Shown: positions 9,031 through 17,937, counted from the first letter of the stretch. The stretch: DNA of 64,000 bases from Bradyrhizobium sp. 21 (GCF_023073335.1 NZ_JADPJG010000011.1:62001-126000); one strand, 5' to 3'. Notes: generated by a model from the letters alone, not told the origin. Made by a program: numbers and translations.

Positions 9031-9972
9031 ATGCGAGCGACAAATATGACGACCCCATTGCCTGGCTTCCGCCTCCTCCTCGTCCTCTTCGTCCTGCTCC
9101 TGGCCGGCATGCCGGCGCGGGCGCAGAACATCGTCGTGATGGTCAACGGCGATCCGATCACCGATTTCGACATTGAGCAGCGCTCCAAGCTCGACCAGCT
9201 GACGACGCAGAAGACGCCCGCCCGTCAGGAGGTCATCAACGAGCTGATCGACGACAGGGTGAAGATGAAGGAAGGCAAGAAATACGGCGTCGATCCCGGT
9301 GTCTCCGACATCAACCAGTCCTACGAAGGCATGGCGCAGCGCATGCGCATCTCGCCGGACCAGCTCACCAAATCGCTCGAGACCAAGGGCGTCCGCCCCG
9401 AGACCCTGAAGACCCGCATGAAAGCCGAGATGGTCTGGACCAGCCTCGTGCGCGGCCGCTTCAAGGAGAAGCTGATGGTCGGCGAGAAGGACGTCGCCGA
9501 CAAGGTGCGGGAAGGCGGCAGCGAGAAGCTCCAGATCGAGGGCACCGAATACAAGATGCAGCCGATCGTTCTGATCGTGCCGCGCGGCTCGTCACCGGCG
9601 TTCCTGGAGACGCGAAAAAAGGAAGCCGAGCAATACCGCGCGCGCGTCGGAAGCTGCGAAGAAGCCAATTCCTTATTTCGCTCCACGCCGAACGCCACCA
9701 TCCGCGACGCCGTCACCAAGACCACGGCAGAGCTGCCCGAAGCGCTGCGCAAGGTGCTCGACGACACCGCGATCGGCCACCTGACCGCGCCCGAGGCGAC
9801 CAAGGCGGGCATCGAGATGGTGGTGCTGTGCTCGCGCAAGCCGACCATGATCGACACGCCGAAGAAGCGCGAGGTCCGCGAGAAGATGTATCAGGAGAAG
9901 TACGAGAAGACCCAGAAGACCTATCTCGAAGAGCTCCGCAAGGCAGCGATGATCGAATATCGCAACCGCTGA
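9031..9972 (+). CDS. SurA-like periplasmic chaperone
   Basis: A 313-residue exported protein in the position where surA lies in enterobacteria, between lptD and pdxA. Signal peptide with cleavage near ARAQ, then the SurA N-terminal domain (NIVVMVNGDPITDFDIEQR, with the later helix RQEVINELIDDRVKMKEGKK). The usual one or two parvulin domains are short and lack an obvious active-site motif here, so it is best regarded as a chaperone for outer-membrane proteins such as LptD rather than a proven isomerase. It stops one base into the pdxA start (TGATG). Confidence 0.85.
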   Translation: MRATNMTTPLPGFRLLLVLFVLLLAGMPARAQNIVVMVNGDPITDFDIEQRSKLDQLTTQKTPARQEVINELIDDRVKMKEGKKYGVDPGVSDINQSYEGMAQRMRISPDQLTKSLETKGVRPETLKTRMKAEMVWTSLVRGRFKEKLMVGEKDVADKVREGGSEKLQIEGTEYKMQPIVLIVPRGSSPAFLETRKKEAEQYRARVGSCEEANSLFRSTPNATIRDAVTKTTAELPEALRKVLDDTAIGHLTAPEATKAGIEMVVLCSRKPTMIDTPKKREVREKMYQEKYEKTQKTYLEELRKAAMIEYRNR

Positions 9973-11000
9973 TGGCCAGGCCGACCATCAAGCACTCGGC
10001 CAAGCCCCTCGCCCTGACCCTGGGAGAGCCTGCCGGCATCGGCCCCGACATCACCATCGCAGCCTGGCTGAGGCGCCGCGAGCTCGACCTGCCCGCCTTC
10101 TATCTGCTCGGCGACGCGGCGCTGATGGCCAGCCGGGCGAAAGCGCTCGGCGCCGACGTCAGGATCGCCGAAGTCGATGCCGGCGAGGCCGAATCCGTCT
10201 TCGCCGAGGCCCTGCCGGTGGTTGCGACCGGCGAGCGTGCAAGCGCCGAGCCCGGTAGGCCCGATGCATCGAGCGCACCGGCCGCGCTCGCCTCGATCCG
10301 CCAGGCGGTCACTGACGTCCGCGAAGGCCGCGCCAGAGCCGTCGTCACCAATCCGATCGCCAAGAGCGTGCTCTATCGCGCGGGCTTCCGCCATCCCGGC
10401 CACACCGAATTCCTCGCCGAGCTTGCGGCCGAGGACGGCCGCGTGCCGCAGCCGGTGATGATGCTGTGGTCGCCGCGGCTCGCCGTGGTGCCCGTGACCA
10501 TTCACGTCTCCTTGCGCGATGCGCTGGCCCAGCTCAGCAGCGAGCTGATCGTCTCGACCGTGCGCATCGTCGCAACCGAGCTCAAATCCCGCTTCGGCAT
10601 CGACAGGCCGCGCATCGCGATCTCCGGCCTCAATCCGCACGCGGGCGAGGACGGCTCGCTCGGCCATGAGGAGCAGACCGTGATCGCGCCAGCGCTCAAG
10701 GCGTTGCGCAGCGACGGCATCGAGGCAAAGGGACCACTCCCTGCCGACACCATGTTTCACGAAGCCGCGCGCAACAGCTACGACTGCGCCGTCTGCATGT
10801 ACCACGACCAGGCGCTGATCCCGATCAAGACGGTGGCCTTCGACGACGCGGTCAACGTCACGCTCGGCCTGCCCTTCATCCGCACCTCGCCCGATCACGG
10901 CACCGCCTTCGACATCGCCGGCACGGCCAAGGCCAATCCGGCAAGCCTGATCGCCGCGTTGAAGCTTGCGAGCCGGATGGCGGCCGCGAAAATCCCATGA
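9972..11000 (+). CDS. pdxA: 4-hydroxythreonine-4-phosphate dehydrogenase
   Basis: A 342-residue enzyme of de novo pyridoxal-phosphate synthesis that oxidises 4-phosphohydroxy-threonine with NAD. The family start [13 protein letters not shown], the substrate block GHTEFLAEL and the metal-binding segment [15 protein letters not shown] are all present. Start at 9972 overlaps the preceding stop (TGATG), and the end overlaps rsmA (ATGA). Confidence 0.96.
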   Translation: MARPTIKHSAKPLALTLGEPAGIGPDITIAAWLRRRELDLPAFYLLGDAALMASRAKALGADVRIAEVDAGEAESVFAEALPVVATGERASAEPGRPDASSAPAALASIRQAVTDVREGRARAVVTNPIAKSVLYRAGFRHPGHTEFLAELAAEDGRVPQPVMMLWSPRLAVVPVTIHVSLRDALAQLSSELIVSTVRIVATELKSRFGIDRPRIAISGLNPHAGEDGSLGHEEQTVIAPALKALRSDGIEAKGPLPADTMFHEAARNSYDCAVCMYHDQALIPIKTVAFDDAVNVTLGLPFIRTSPDHGTAFDIAGTAKANPASLIAALKLASRMAAAKIP

Positions 11001-11854
11001 GCGCGATCGACGACCTCCCGCCGCTTCGCGAGGTCATACGCCAACACGCTTTGTCGGCGCGCAAATCGCTCGGCCAAAACTTCCTCCTCGACCTCAATCT
11101 CACCGCGCGCATCGCGCGTGCGGCGGCTCCGCTCGAGGACTCCACCATCGTCGAGATCGGCCCCGGCCCGGGCGGGCTGACGCGCGCGTTGCTCGCGCTC
11201 GGCGCCCGGCGCGTCATCGCCATCGAGCATGACGAGCGCGCGATCCCTGCGCTGGAGGATATTTCCGCGCGCTATCCCGGCCGTCTCGAGATCGTGCATG
11301 GCGATGCCATGACCTTCGATCCGCGCCCGCTGCTCTCAGGCGAACGGGCAAAAATCGTCGCCAACCTGCCCTACAACATCGCGACCCAGCTTCTGATCGG
11401 CTGGCTCACCACCGAACCCTGGCCGCCCTGGTACGACATGATGGTCCTGATGTTCCAGCGCGAGGTCGGCGAGCGCATCGTCGCGCGCGAGGACGAGGAG
11501 GCCTTTGGCCGGCTCGGCGTGCTCGCCAATTGGCGCTGTGAGACCAAGATCCTGTTCGACATTGCGCCGTCCGCCTTCGTGCCGCCGCCGAAGGTCACCT
11601 CCTCCGTCGTGCGCCTTGTGCCGCGCGCAGAACCACTGCCCTGCGATCGCAAGCTGCTCGAACAGGTCGCAGCCGCCGCCTTCGGCCAGCGCCGCAAGAT
11701 GCTGCGCCAGAGCCTGAAATCGCTGGGCGCCGATCCCGCGCGGCTTGCGCAAGCGGCCGGCGTCGACGCGACGCGGCGCGCGGAGACCGTTCCGATTTCC
11801 GGCTTTGTTGCCATGGCGCGTGAATTGGCGGATATACGAAAGCAAGCTGAATAA
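10997..11854 (+). CDS. rsmA: 16S rRNA dimethyladenosine transferase
   Basis: A 285-residue S-adenosylmethionine-dependent enzyme that dimethylates two adjacent adenines near the 3' end of 16S rRNA during small-subunit assembly (KsgA family). [12 protein letters not shown] is the family start, [15 protein letters not shown] the cofactor loop, and [13 protein letters not shown] carries the catalytic NLPY. It overlaps pdxA by 4 nt and closes the lptFGD-surA-pdxA-rsmA cluster, a stable order in alphaproteobacteria. Confidence 0.96.
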   Translation: MSAIDDLPPLREVIRQHALSARKSLGQNFLLDLNLTARIARAAAPLEDSTIVEIGPGPGGLTRALLALGARRVIAIEHDERAIPALEDISARYPGRLEIVHGDAMTFDPRPLLSGERAKIVANLPYNIATQLLIGWLTTEPWPPWYDMMVLMFQREVGERIVAREDEEAFGRLGVLANWRCETKILFDIAPSAFVPPPKVTSSVVRLVPRAEPLPCDRKLLEQVAAAAFGQRRKMLRQSLKSLGADPARLAQAAGVDATRRAETVPISGFVAMARELADIRKQAE

Positions 11855-11876
11855 CAGGAATTCCGGAGGAAAGAAT

Positions 11877-12935
11877 ATGGCGTTGATGCGTCGGCAGTCC
11901 CTGGTCAAGTTCGATGCGCCGCTGTGCGAGACCATCGTCGACACGCCAAAACCGCAGGCGCGCGAGGTGCTGGTGCGCATCGAGCGCTGCGGCCTCTGCC
12001 ACTCCGACCTGCACATCCAGGATGGCTATGCCGATCTCGGCGGCGGCAGGAAGCTCGACACCACGCGCGGCATGACGCTGCCCTTCACGCTCGGCCACGA
12101 GATCGCGGGCGTGGTCGACGAAGTCGGCCCGGACGTGCCCGCCGGCCTCGTCGGAGCCAAGAAGGCGGTGTTTCCGTGGATCGGCTGCGGCCAGTGCCGC
12201 GACTGCGCCAATGGCGATGAGAATCTCTGCGCCAAGCAGCGTTTCCTCGGCGTCTCCATCGACGGCGGCTTCGCCACCCACGTGCTGGTGCCGGACGCGA
12301 AATATCTGCTCGATTACGATCCGCTGCCCGTCAACCAGGCCGCGACGCTGATGTGCTCCGGCGTCACCGCCTACGGCGCGCTCAAGCGCCTGGTCGACCG
12401 TCCCCGCCAGCGCAATTTGCTGCTGATCGGTCTCGGTGGTGTCGGCATGATGGGCCTGTCGTTCGCGCAGGCCATGTTCAAGCAGCCGATCACGGTTGCC
12501 GACCTCAGCAGCGCCGCGCGCGAGACCGCGCTGAACAACGGCGCAGCGGTGGCCTACGATCCGGCCGAACCGGAAGTCATCCGACGCATCCTCAAGGAGA
12601 CCGAGGGCGGCTTCGACGAGATCGTCGATTTCGCCGGCAACGAGAAGTCCATGGCCTTCGCGGTCGCCGTCGCCGCACGTGGCGGCAAGATCGTGGTCTC
12701 CGGCCTGATGGGTGGCCAGTTCACGCTGCCGATGGTGCAGTGGGTCTACAAGCGCATGACCATCGAAGGGTTCATGGTCGGCACGCTCACCGAGGCCCAC
12801 GAGCTGATGGCGCTCGCCCGCGCCGGCAAGATCAAGCCGACGCCGATGCGCGAGGAGCCGATGGGCGAGGTCCAGACATGGATCGACCAGCTTCGCGCGG
12901 GCAAGGTCGTCGGCCGCATCGTCCTGAAGAACTGA
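11877..12935 (+). CDS. Zinc-dependent alcohol dehydrogenase
   Basis: A 352-residue medium-chain dehydrogenase. The catalytic zinc site is seen in CGLCHSDLH and GHEIAG, the structural zinc site in CGQCRDCANGDENLC, and the cofactor fold in LLIGLGGVGMMG. Start ATG at 11877 follows GGAGGA at 11865-11870; a longer frame starting inside rsmA has no such support. The substrate cannot be told from sequence alone. A 6-bp GC stem (GGCGGC-GGA-GCCGCC) follows its end around 12970 and may help end transcription. Confidence 0.9.
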   Translation: MALMRRQSLVKFDAPLCETIVDTPKPQAREVLVRIERCGLCHSDLHIQDGYADLGGGRKLDTTRGMTLPFTLGHEIAGVVDEVGPDVPAGLVGAKKAVFPWIGCGQCRDCANGDENLCAKQRFLGVSIDGGFATHVLVPDAKYLLDYDPLPVNQAATLMCSGVTAYGALKRLVDRPRQRNLLLIGLGGVGMMGLSFAQAMFKQPITVADLSSAARETALNNGAAVAYDPAEPEVIRRILKETEGGFDEIVDFAGNEKSMAFAVAVAARGGKIVVSGLMGGQFTLPMVQWVYKRMTIEGFMVGTLTEAHELMALARAGKIKPTPMREEPMGEVQTWIDQLRAGKVVGRIVLKN

Positions 12936-13099
12936 AGCGCGGAATTCCCGTACAAAACCGCGATTTGTGTGGCGGCGGAGCCGCCCGCTTCGATCACCTG
13001 ATTAACTCGAAATTGACGCAAAGCTCGGTTCCGGATTGGGGAACCCGCTTCCTGGGGATTACAGTCCTCGCCAGCCCCCTTTGCAATTCCGGTAGGACC

Positions 13100-13261
13100 A
13101 TGCAGACCATTCGCCGCTTCCTGGCCGACGAAACCGGCGCCACCGCGATCGAGTACGGCCTGATCGCCGCCGGCATCGCGCTTGCGATCATCGCCGTCGT
13201 CAACAACCTCGGCTCGACGCTGAACAAGAAGTTCACCTCGATCAACACCTCATTGAAGTAA
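13100..13261 (+). CDS. Flp/Fap-type pilin
   Basis: A 53-residue prepilin: short basic leader MQTIRRFLADETGATAIEYG followed by the hydrophobic helix LIAAGIALAIIAVVNNLG. The G-A-TAIEYGLIAAGIA pattern is the Flp signature, with the prepilin peptidase cut expected after the glycine at residue 13 and the essential glutamate at mature position 5. It stands alone, with no tad/cpa assembly genes nearby, so it must depend on machinery elsewhere. The 164-bp region upstream is free of genes. Confidence 0.9.
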   Translation: MQTIRRFLADETGATAIEYGLIAAGIALAIIAVVNNLGSTLNKKFTSINTSLK

Positions 13262-13303
13262 CGCGGGCACGCGCGCGCGTTCGCGGCACTTCGCCCTGCG
13301 CGC

Positions 13304-13328
13304 GGAACGTCGGCGCCCGGGCTGCGTT
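13304..13328 (+). promoter_or_regulatory. Candidate EcfG (general stress sigma) promoter
   Basis: GGAAC at 13304-13308 and CGTT at 13325-13328 are separated by exactly 16 bp, the pattern known for EcfG-type sigma factors in alphaproteobacteria. The -10 element ends 8 bp before the ATG at 13337, so a transcript from it would have almost no leader. Confidence 0.45.
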
Positions 13329-13336
13329 GGCAGCCC

Positions 13337-13573
13337 ATGTCCATTCGTTGCACCGTCGAAAGCGCATTCTTCATCGCGTGGAGCTTCCTGGAGCAGAGCG
13401 GAGAGCTCGGCCCTCCGGACGAGAGCGCGAACGTCCTTCTGGACGCCATCGAAGCCCAGCTCAGGACCGGCGAACGCCGGCAGTTGATGCTCGCCAACAG
13501 GGCGATCGACGCCTACCGCGCGCACGCGGAAAAAACCCGGCCCGCGCACGACTGCGAAGCACGCTTCGGGTGA
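13337..13573 (+). CDS. Small hypothetical protein
   Basis: A 78-residue, mildly acidic soluble protein without signal peptide or membrane segment. It looks mostly helical (DESANVLLDAIEAQLRTGERRQLMLANRAIDAYRA). The family is not recognised, but comparable tiny proteins are common in Bradyrhizobium. Coding is supported by the EcfG-like promoter placed right before the start and by a normal codon-position GC pattern; there is no ribosome-binding site, consistent with a leaderless message. Confidence 0.55.
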   Translation: MSIRCTVESAFFIAWSFLEQSGELGPPDESANVLLDAIEAQLRTGERRQLMLANRAIDAYRAHAEKTRPAHDCEARFG

Positions 13574-13896
13574 TGAACGTCGCCGCCGCCCTCGGGGCCG
13601 CCGGCCCGGCGGCGTACAGGTAAAGGCCGGCGGTCCGTCGGGCAAAGCGCACGGGTGCAGCGCTCGGCGACGACAACGCTACGCCGATCCGCGCACCGGC
13701 TATGTGCACTCCTGTACAGAGCTCGTGAGAGTTCGGCATACGGCGCGGTGCGGCCCCGTCCACTTCCGGAATTCCGCAGGCTGAAAGGCCAACTTTTCAA
13801 CGTGGATAAGGGCCTTGTGTGCACTTTGGAACCGTCGGTTCCGCAGCGGAAACGTAGGGTTCGGGCCGGTGCCGATTCCCGGCCAGAGCAAGACAC
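13574..13896. other. Intergenic region with a short palindrome
   Basis: A 323-bp stretch without a convincing gene. It holds the inverted repeat GGAACC-GTC-GGTTCC at 13828-13842, 55 bp upstream of the Crp/Fnr gene at 13897, a plausible operator. GGAAC here could look like an EcfG -35, but no CGTT lies at the right distance on either strand. Confidence 0.4.
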
Positions 13897-14622
13897 GTGA
13901 CCGGTCGGCCCCAGAACGATCTTCTCCAGCGGCTCAGCCATCTGGATTTCGAACTGCTCGCGCCTCACCTCCAGCCGGTCGAGCTCGAGGCGGGTCACAC
14001 TTTGCATCACGCCGGGGACGAGGTGGTCGCGGTCCATTTTCCCTGCGGCCCCACGCTGGTGTCGTTCGCCGTGCCGGTCGAGGACGATCGCGAGGTGGAA
14101 AGCCTGCTGGTGGGGCGCGAGGGCGCGGTGGGCATTGGCGCCGGCCGCAGCGCCTCACTCGCCTATTCCCGCATCGTCGTGAAGCTCGGCGGCAGTCTGG
14201 TGCGGCTGCCGCTACGCGCGCTTGAGCAGGTCCAGCAGAGGTCGGCCACGCTCCAGCAAATGTTCTCGCGCTATGCCGACTGTCAGTTCGCGCAGCTACT
14301 CCAGGCCGCGGCCTGCAATGCCGCGCATTCGATCGAGCAGCGCGCCGCCAAGTGGATCATCTCCGCGCAGGAGCACATCGGCAACCCCGAGATTCCTCTC
14401 ACCCACGAGCAGCTCGCCGGCATGCTCGGCGTGTCCCGCAGCTATGCCAGCCGCGTCATCCAGATGTTCAAGGCGAGGCGGATCCTCGCGACCCGCCGCG
14501 GCGCCATCCTGATCCTCGATGCGCCCGCGCTCGAAGCCAGAGCCTGCCGTTGCAACGATTGGGTGAAGAAGCATTTTGATGAGGTTCTGGGCGGGCGGCA
14601 TCTGCCGACGGCTGGAGCGTGA
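13897..14622 (+). CDS. Crp/Fnr-family transcription regulator
   Basis: A 241-residue regulator with an N-terminal cyclic-nucleotide-binding-like beta barrel and a C-terminal Crp helix-turn-helix (LTHEQLAGMLGVSRSYASRVIQMFKARR). It lacks the Fnr-type cysteine cluster at the N-terminus and the usual cAMP-contact residues, so its signal is unknown; it belongs with the many orphan Crp/Fnr proteins of rhizobia. The start is GTG at 13897, the first available in frame and weakly supported. Its stop codon TGA at 14620-14622 lies inside a repeat copy. Confidence 0.85.
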   Translation: MTGRPQNDLLQRLSHLDFELLAPHLQPVELEAGHTLHHAGDEVVAVHFPCGPTLVSFAVPVEDDREVESLLVGREGAVGIGAGRSASLAYSRIVVKLGGSLVRLPLRALEQVQQRSATLQQMFSRYADCQFAQLLQAAACNAAHSIEQRAAKWIISAQEHIGNPEIPLTHEQLAGMLGVSRSYASRVIQMFKARRILATRRGAILILDAPALEARACRCNDWVKKHFDEVLGGRHLPTAGA

Positions 14623-14663
14623 TCCGGAAAAGTGTGCAGCGGTTTTCCGAAACGATCATGCTC
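14615..14663 (-). repeat. 49-bp palindromic intergenic repeat, copy 1
   Basis: Reads, on the minus strand, GAGCATGATCGTTTCGGAAA and then a mirror half ending in CACGCTC. Two further copies lie at 32084-32132 and 56331-56379, differing at a few bases. The element folds as a GAGCATGATCC...GGATCATGCTC stem. This copy supplies the stop codon of the Crp/Fnr gene. Confidence 0.8.
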
Positions 14664-14679
14664 GAACAATAATGCCGCC

Positions 14680-15435
14680 TTACAATCGTGGCGGCGACTG
14701 ACGCTTGAGGTGTAGATAGGCCGGCGTGAAGTCTCCAAGCCGCTGCAATTCGCGCCATTTCAGGACGATCAGCTCGCTATCGCGCAAGTCCATTGTCCCG
14801 CTTTGCCTGAGGTCGGCGAGCGTCCGGTTCACCGTCGCGATCGCCATGCCCAGCGTCTCGCCGAGTTGCGCAAGACTGATCGGCAAACGGCAGCGATTGC
14901 TGCGGACGAGTTGCGCGGCGCGCGCGCGGTAGAACAGCTCGCAGAACAGATGCGCCATGCGCGCCGGCATCGGCCGGGCGCTGTTGTTGGTGATGGCCTC
15001 GCGAAAAATCGAGGCGTCGAGCAGCGTCTCGCGCCAGACGGCCAACGCAAAATTGGGCCGCCGCCGGAACGCGGCGAACAATTCGCGATGCGGAATGAAG
15101 GCCACCGAGGCTTGCCCCAGCGCACTCAGCCCATGATCCATCTGGTCGATGAACAGGCTTTGAGAGTCCGGCAGGTCGCCGGAGAGATGGAACGCGAGAT
15201 ATTGCCGCCGCCCGCTGCCGAGCAGGTGGTAGCGCGCCACCATGCCGGAGACGACCAGCGCCGAATGTTCCGGCTCGTCGCCCTGGTGGACGAAGTTCTC
15301 GTTGGGCGCGAAATCGCGCTGCGTAAAGGTGAGCGAACGGATCTCGGCGATCTCCTCCGGCGCGAGCGCCGTGTGCTCACAAAGGTTCCGGATCAGCACG
15401 TCGTGGGCTTTTTCCATGCCGCCGCCAAAAATCAT
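14680..15435 (-). CDS. Crp/Fnr-family transcription regulator
   Basis: A 251-residue regulator: an N-terminal effector barrel (FVHQGDEPEHSALVVSGMVARYHLL, PDSQSLF) and a C-terminal winged helix-turn-helix SLAQLGETLGMAIATVNRTLADLRQ. No Fe-S cysteine cluster. It shares the layout WRETLLDASIFREAI with the broken copy at 15829-16529, so the two are paralogues. A small inverted repeat TATCA-AG-TGATA at 15444-15455, 9 bp before the start codon, may be an autoregulatory site. Confidence 0.88.
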   Translation of the reverse strand: MIFGGGMEKAHDVLIRNLCEHTALAPEEIAEIRSLTFTQRDFAPNENFVHQGDEPEHSALVVSGMVARYHLLGSGRRQYLAFHLSGDLPDSQSLFIDQMDHGLSALGQASVAFIPHRELFAAFRRRPNFALAVWRETLLDASIFREAITNNSARPMPARMAHLFCELFYRARAAQLVRSNRCRLPISLAQLGETLGMAIATVNRTLADLRQSGTMDLRDSELIVLKWRELQRLGDFTPAYLHLKRQSPPRL

Positions 15436-15576
15436 GCCGGTTCTATCAAGTGATACGTCCGGCTCGGGTCCAGCGGACTAGAACGCGAGTCGGACGCACT
15501 GGTTGCTAACCGGTTTGCCACGGCACCGGATCGCATCAACGCCCATCCCCCGTCGCGCGGACCGAGCCTGCTTCTC

Positions 15577-15810
15577 ATGAGCCCTAAGATGATCCTCGAG
15601 TGCATCCGCCGCGTGTTCGCATCGTCTCCGAGCGCGCACCTCGACGGCATCGGCGAGGCCTTACTCAAGGATCCGCCGAACGAGCCGGTCCGGCCGATGT
15701 CGGATCAGGAACTGGCCCGCGCCATCCGCGAGTTCCGCGCCCTGCCCGTCTCCGGCCGGACCATCCCAAAACTCTCGCGGCGTTTCGTCGAAATCCCGCG
15801 GGAGGACTGA
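15577..15810 (+). CDS. Small hypothetical protein
   Basis: A 77-residue soluble protein, no signal or membrane segment, with a PMSDQELARAIREFRALPVSGRTIPKLSRRFVEI second half. Family not recognised. It lies between two Crp/Fnr genes and 18 bp upstream of the frameshifted one on the same strand, so they may be co-transcribed. Confidence 0.5.
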   Translation: MSPKMILECIRRVFASSPSAHLDGIGEALLKDPPNEPVRPMSDQELARAIREFRALPVSGRTIPKLSRRFVEIPRED

Positions 15811-15828
15811 AGCGCACTCGTGTAGCCC

Positions 15829-16529
15829 ATGCCCCATCCGAAGTTCATCGAACGTCTGCAATCGATCGCAGACGTGTCCGACGGCGAGCGCCGGCAGATC
15901 GCGGCCGTTCCGTCTACGCGGCGCCACGTCGCGGACGCCGATATCGTGCTGCGCCAGGGCGAAGCCGCCTCACACTGCGTCTTCGTCGTCAGCGGCTTCC
16001 TCTACCAGGCCCGCATCGTTGGCGACCGCCGCCAGATCCTCTCATTCCACATTCCCGGCGACATGCCGTGCCTGCACACGCTGCTGATCTCACCGATGGA
16101 TGCGGACCTCGTCAGTCTCGGGCCGACCACCGTCGGCTATGTCGCGCATGGCCAGCTCAAGCAGCTTCTCGACGGCTCCATCCATCTATCCGCGAGTTCT
16201 GGCGCGAGACGCTGATCGACGCGGCGATCTCGCGGCAATGGATCGCGCGCCTCGGCGCGCAGACGGCGCTGCCCAAGGTGGCGCATCTGATCTGCGAGCT
16301 TGCTGCAAGGCTGGAGGCCGTGGGCCTCGTCAAGGATGGCTGCTTCCAGATGCCGATGACACAGCGGCACGTCGCCGATGCCTGCGGATTGTCGATCGTC
16401 CACGTCAACCGCACCATCCAGGAACTCAGGCATCGCCGATTGATCGCATGGGAGGGCGGCGAGATCGAGTTGCTGCAACCCGACGAGCTCCGCGACCTCG
16501 CCGATTTTACGCCGGACTATCTGACCTGA
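15829..16529 (+). pseudogene. Crp/Fnr-family regulator, frameshifted
   Basis: Two frames together give one complete Crp/Fnr protein. The first (from ATG 15829) runs to QLKQLLDGS and then into nonsense and a stop at 16215. The second frame resumes at about 16172 with HPSIREFWRETLIDAAI and continues through a full helix-turn-helix (TQRHVADACGLSIVHVNRTIQELRHRR) to the stop at 16529. A single missing base near 16165-16185 explains the shift. As it stands the DNA-binding half is not made. A sequencing error cannot be excluded. It is paralogous to the gene at 14680-15435. Confidence 0.8.
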
Positions 16530-16554
16530 CCGCGGCGGCGGTGAGCTCGATGCG

Positions 16555-16875
16555 CTACCCGCTCCGTCGAATCTCCTCCCGCTGCGCCTCGACCTCTTCG
16601 GCTTCCTCGTCATCGACCTTCATCTGATCGCCCCGGCCGCTGGCCTTGAGCAGCTCGTCGAGTTTGGCGTGGATGGCCTGAGTGTCGCGGTGCTCGGCCC
16701 GCTGGATCACCAGGGTCATGCCCCATGTCGCCAGTGTCGCGAACGAGTGCCACTCGAGCCCGTTACCCAAAGTGATCCAGGCGATGCAATAGACCACGTA
16801 GACAACAAACGCGGCGGGCCGCGACGTGGCGACGCCGATCTCGGTAAGCCAGCCTTTTGGATCGGCCATAGACAT
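16555..16875 (-). CDS. Low-affinity iron permease family protein
   Basis: A 106-residue membrane protein of the Fet4-like low-affinity iron permease family: two hydrophobic segments (AAFVVYVVYCIAWITLG and FATLATWGMTLVIQ) followed by the family signature QRAEHRDTQAIHAKLDELLKA. Despite the family name, bacterial members are short and their transport role is unproven. The tail is charged. Start ATG at 16875 is preferred to a GTG at 16923 because a candidate promoter sits just before it; ribosome-binding signals are weak for both. Confidence 0.75.
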   Translation of the reverse strand: MSMADPKGWLTEIGVATSRPAAFVVYVVYCIAWITLGNGLEWHSFATLATWGMTLVIQRAEHRDTQAIHAKLDELLKASGRGDQMKVDDEEAEEVEAQREEIRRSG

Positions 16876-16882
16876 CCGCGGC

Positions 16883-16907
16883 AACTCGCGGGGCGCGCGG
16901 GCGTTCC
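16883..16907 (-). promoter_or_regulatory. Weak EcfG-like promoter before the iron permease-like gene
   Basis: On the minus strand GGAAC (16907-16903) is followed after 16 bp by AGTT (16886-16883), one mismatch from the EcfG -10 CGTT. It ends 7 bp before the ATG at 16875, the same geometry as the candidates at 13304 and 17635. Confidence 0.25.
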
Positions 16908-16952
16908 AACGGCCAACCCGCACAAGGCTTGCGCGGATCGATACTCAGTGCT

Positions 16953-17567
16953 TCACGACCGCGATGGTTTCCCCTGCCATGATTTGAGCAGCGGGCCGCT
17001 GGCTCCGACGACGGGGTCTGTCTTGGGCTTGCGAACCTTGGCGATGCGCTTGACGGCGTCAGGACGTTCTCTTGTGTCCGTGCACTCGTCGTACGTCCCC
17101 TCCTGCGGGTAGGCTCCGACAACCAGGAAGTCCCGGCTAGCTTCGATCAGCCGGTGTCCGGTGCCCGCGGGAAGGACCAGAACGTCTCCGGCTTTCACGC
17201 TCACGATCCGGCCCCTGATCCCGCCGCACTCGATCCTGGCCGTGCCGCGTGCCACGCCCATCACTTCGTGGATCTGCGAATGATAATGGACAAAGTCGTA
17301 GACAGTATCGCGCCATGACCGGCCCCAGCCATTGCTGTCGAACAACGTGTCGACGATGACCTCCGGGGCAAAACGCCGGGTCTTCAGGTTCACCGCGCCG
17401 CGATAGACCAGCACGGGAAAACGCGGGTTGTTCGGCACGATGCCGTCGTCCTGGAAATGGATAACCCGCGGCTGCCGGGTCCGCACAAGTGCCCGCAGCG
17501 TTGCCGCGTCGGGACGGTTCTCCACCAGCTTCTTCGCGAAATTCTTGACCTGGTCCTTGATCGGCAT
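16953..17567 (-). CDS. Cupin-domain protein (YjlB-like)
   Basis: A 204-residue protein with a double-psi beta-barrel: FHYHSQIHEVMGV-like metal motif appears as VHYHSQIHEVMGVARG with the second motif VKAGDVLVLPAGTGHRLI. The whole resembles the YjlB family, whose reaction is unknown. The ATG at 17567 is preceded by GAGGAGA and is preferred over a start 51 bp upstream. The C-terminal 40 residues are basic and vary from the family. Confidence 0.8.
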   Translation of the reverse strand: MPIKDQVKNFAKKLVENRPDAATLRALVRTRQPRVIHFQDDGIVPNNPRFPVLVYRGAVNLKTRRFAPEVIVDTLFDSNGWGRSWRDTVYDFVHYHSQIHEVMGVARGTARIECGGIRGRIVSVKAGDVLVLPAGTGHRLIEASRDFLVVGAYPQEGTYDECTDTRERPDAVKRIAKVRKPKTDPVVGASGPLLKSWQGKPSRS

Positions 17568-17634
17568 GGCGTCTCCTCGGCCGCAATCCAACGACGGCCG
17601 AGTTGATAAGTTTCTCAAGGTGGAACGGGGTGGA

Positions 17635-17660
17635 GGAACCCGGCATCCCCCGTTGCCGTT
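17635..17660 (+). promoter_or_regulatory. Candidate EcfG (general stress sigma) promoter
   Basis: GGAAC at 17635-17639 and CGTT at 17657-17660 with 17 bp between them match the EcfG consensus. The -10 element ends 9 bp before the ATG at 17670, again implying an almost leaderless message. Confidence 0.45.
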
Positions 17661-17669
17661 GTAACCTGC

Positions 17670-17891
17670 ATGAGCGAGCCTGCATCACCCGCGCGACGAG
17701 TCGCCTCCGTGATCCGTTATCTGTCAATCGTGATAGGTTGTGCCTGCCTGTTCCTCGCCGCCATTTGCATCGTCCTTGCGTGCAGTGTTTTCATTCAGAC
17801 AGGCCTCTTGGCGCAATCATACGCAATAGTAGGTCTCATCAGCGCCGCGTTGGGGCTTCTTGCAGTGACGCTCGCGCGGCTCCGCAAATAG
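17670..17891 (+). CDS. Small two-helix membrane protein
   Basis: A 73-residue protein with two predicted membrane helices, roughly residues 17-40 (LSIVIGCACLFLAAICIVLACS) and 48-68 (LAQSYAIVGLISAALGLLAVT), and short charged ends. No family recognised. The EcfG-like promoter directly before the start suggests a role in the general stress response. Confidence 0.55.
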   Translation: MSEPASPARRVASVIRYLSIVIGCACLFLAAICIVLACSVFIQTGLLAQSYAIVGLISAALGLLAVTLARLRK

Positions 17892-17937
17892 ACCTTCTCG
17901 GCAATTCATCTCGACGAGATCGGCCGGACGATCGAAT

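Noticed and set aside
13828..13856. GGAACC palindrome read as an EcfG promoter for the Crp/Fnr gene
   Set aside because: The nearest CGTA lies 20 bp away and no CGTT is at the right place on either strand; kept only as a palindrome.
13655..13900. 81-residue plus-strand frame before the Crp/Fnr gene
   Set aside because: Arginine-rich, no ribosome-binding site, and overlaps the regulator start in another frame.
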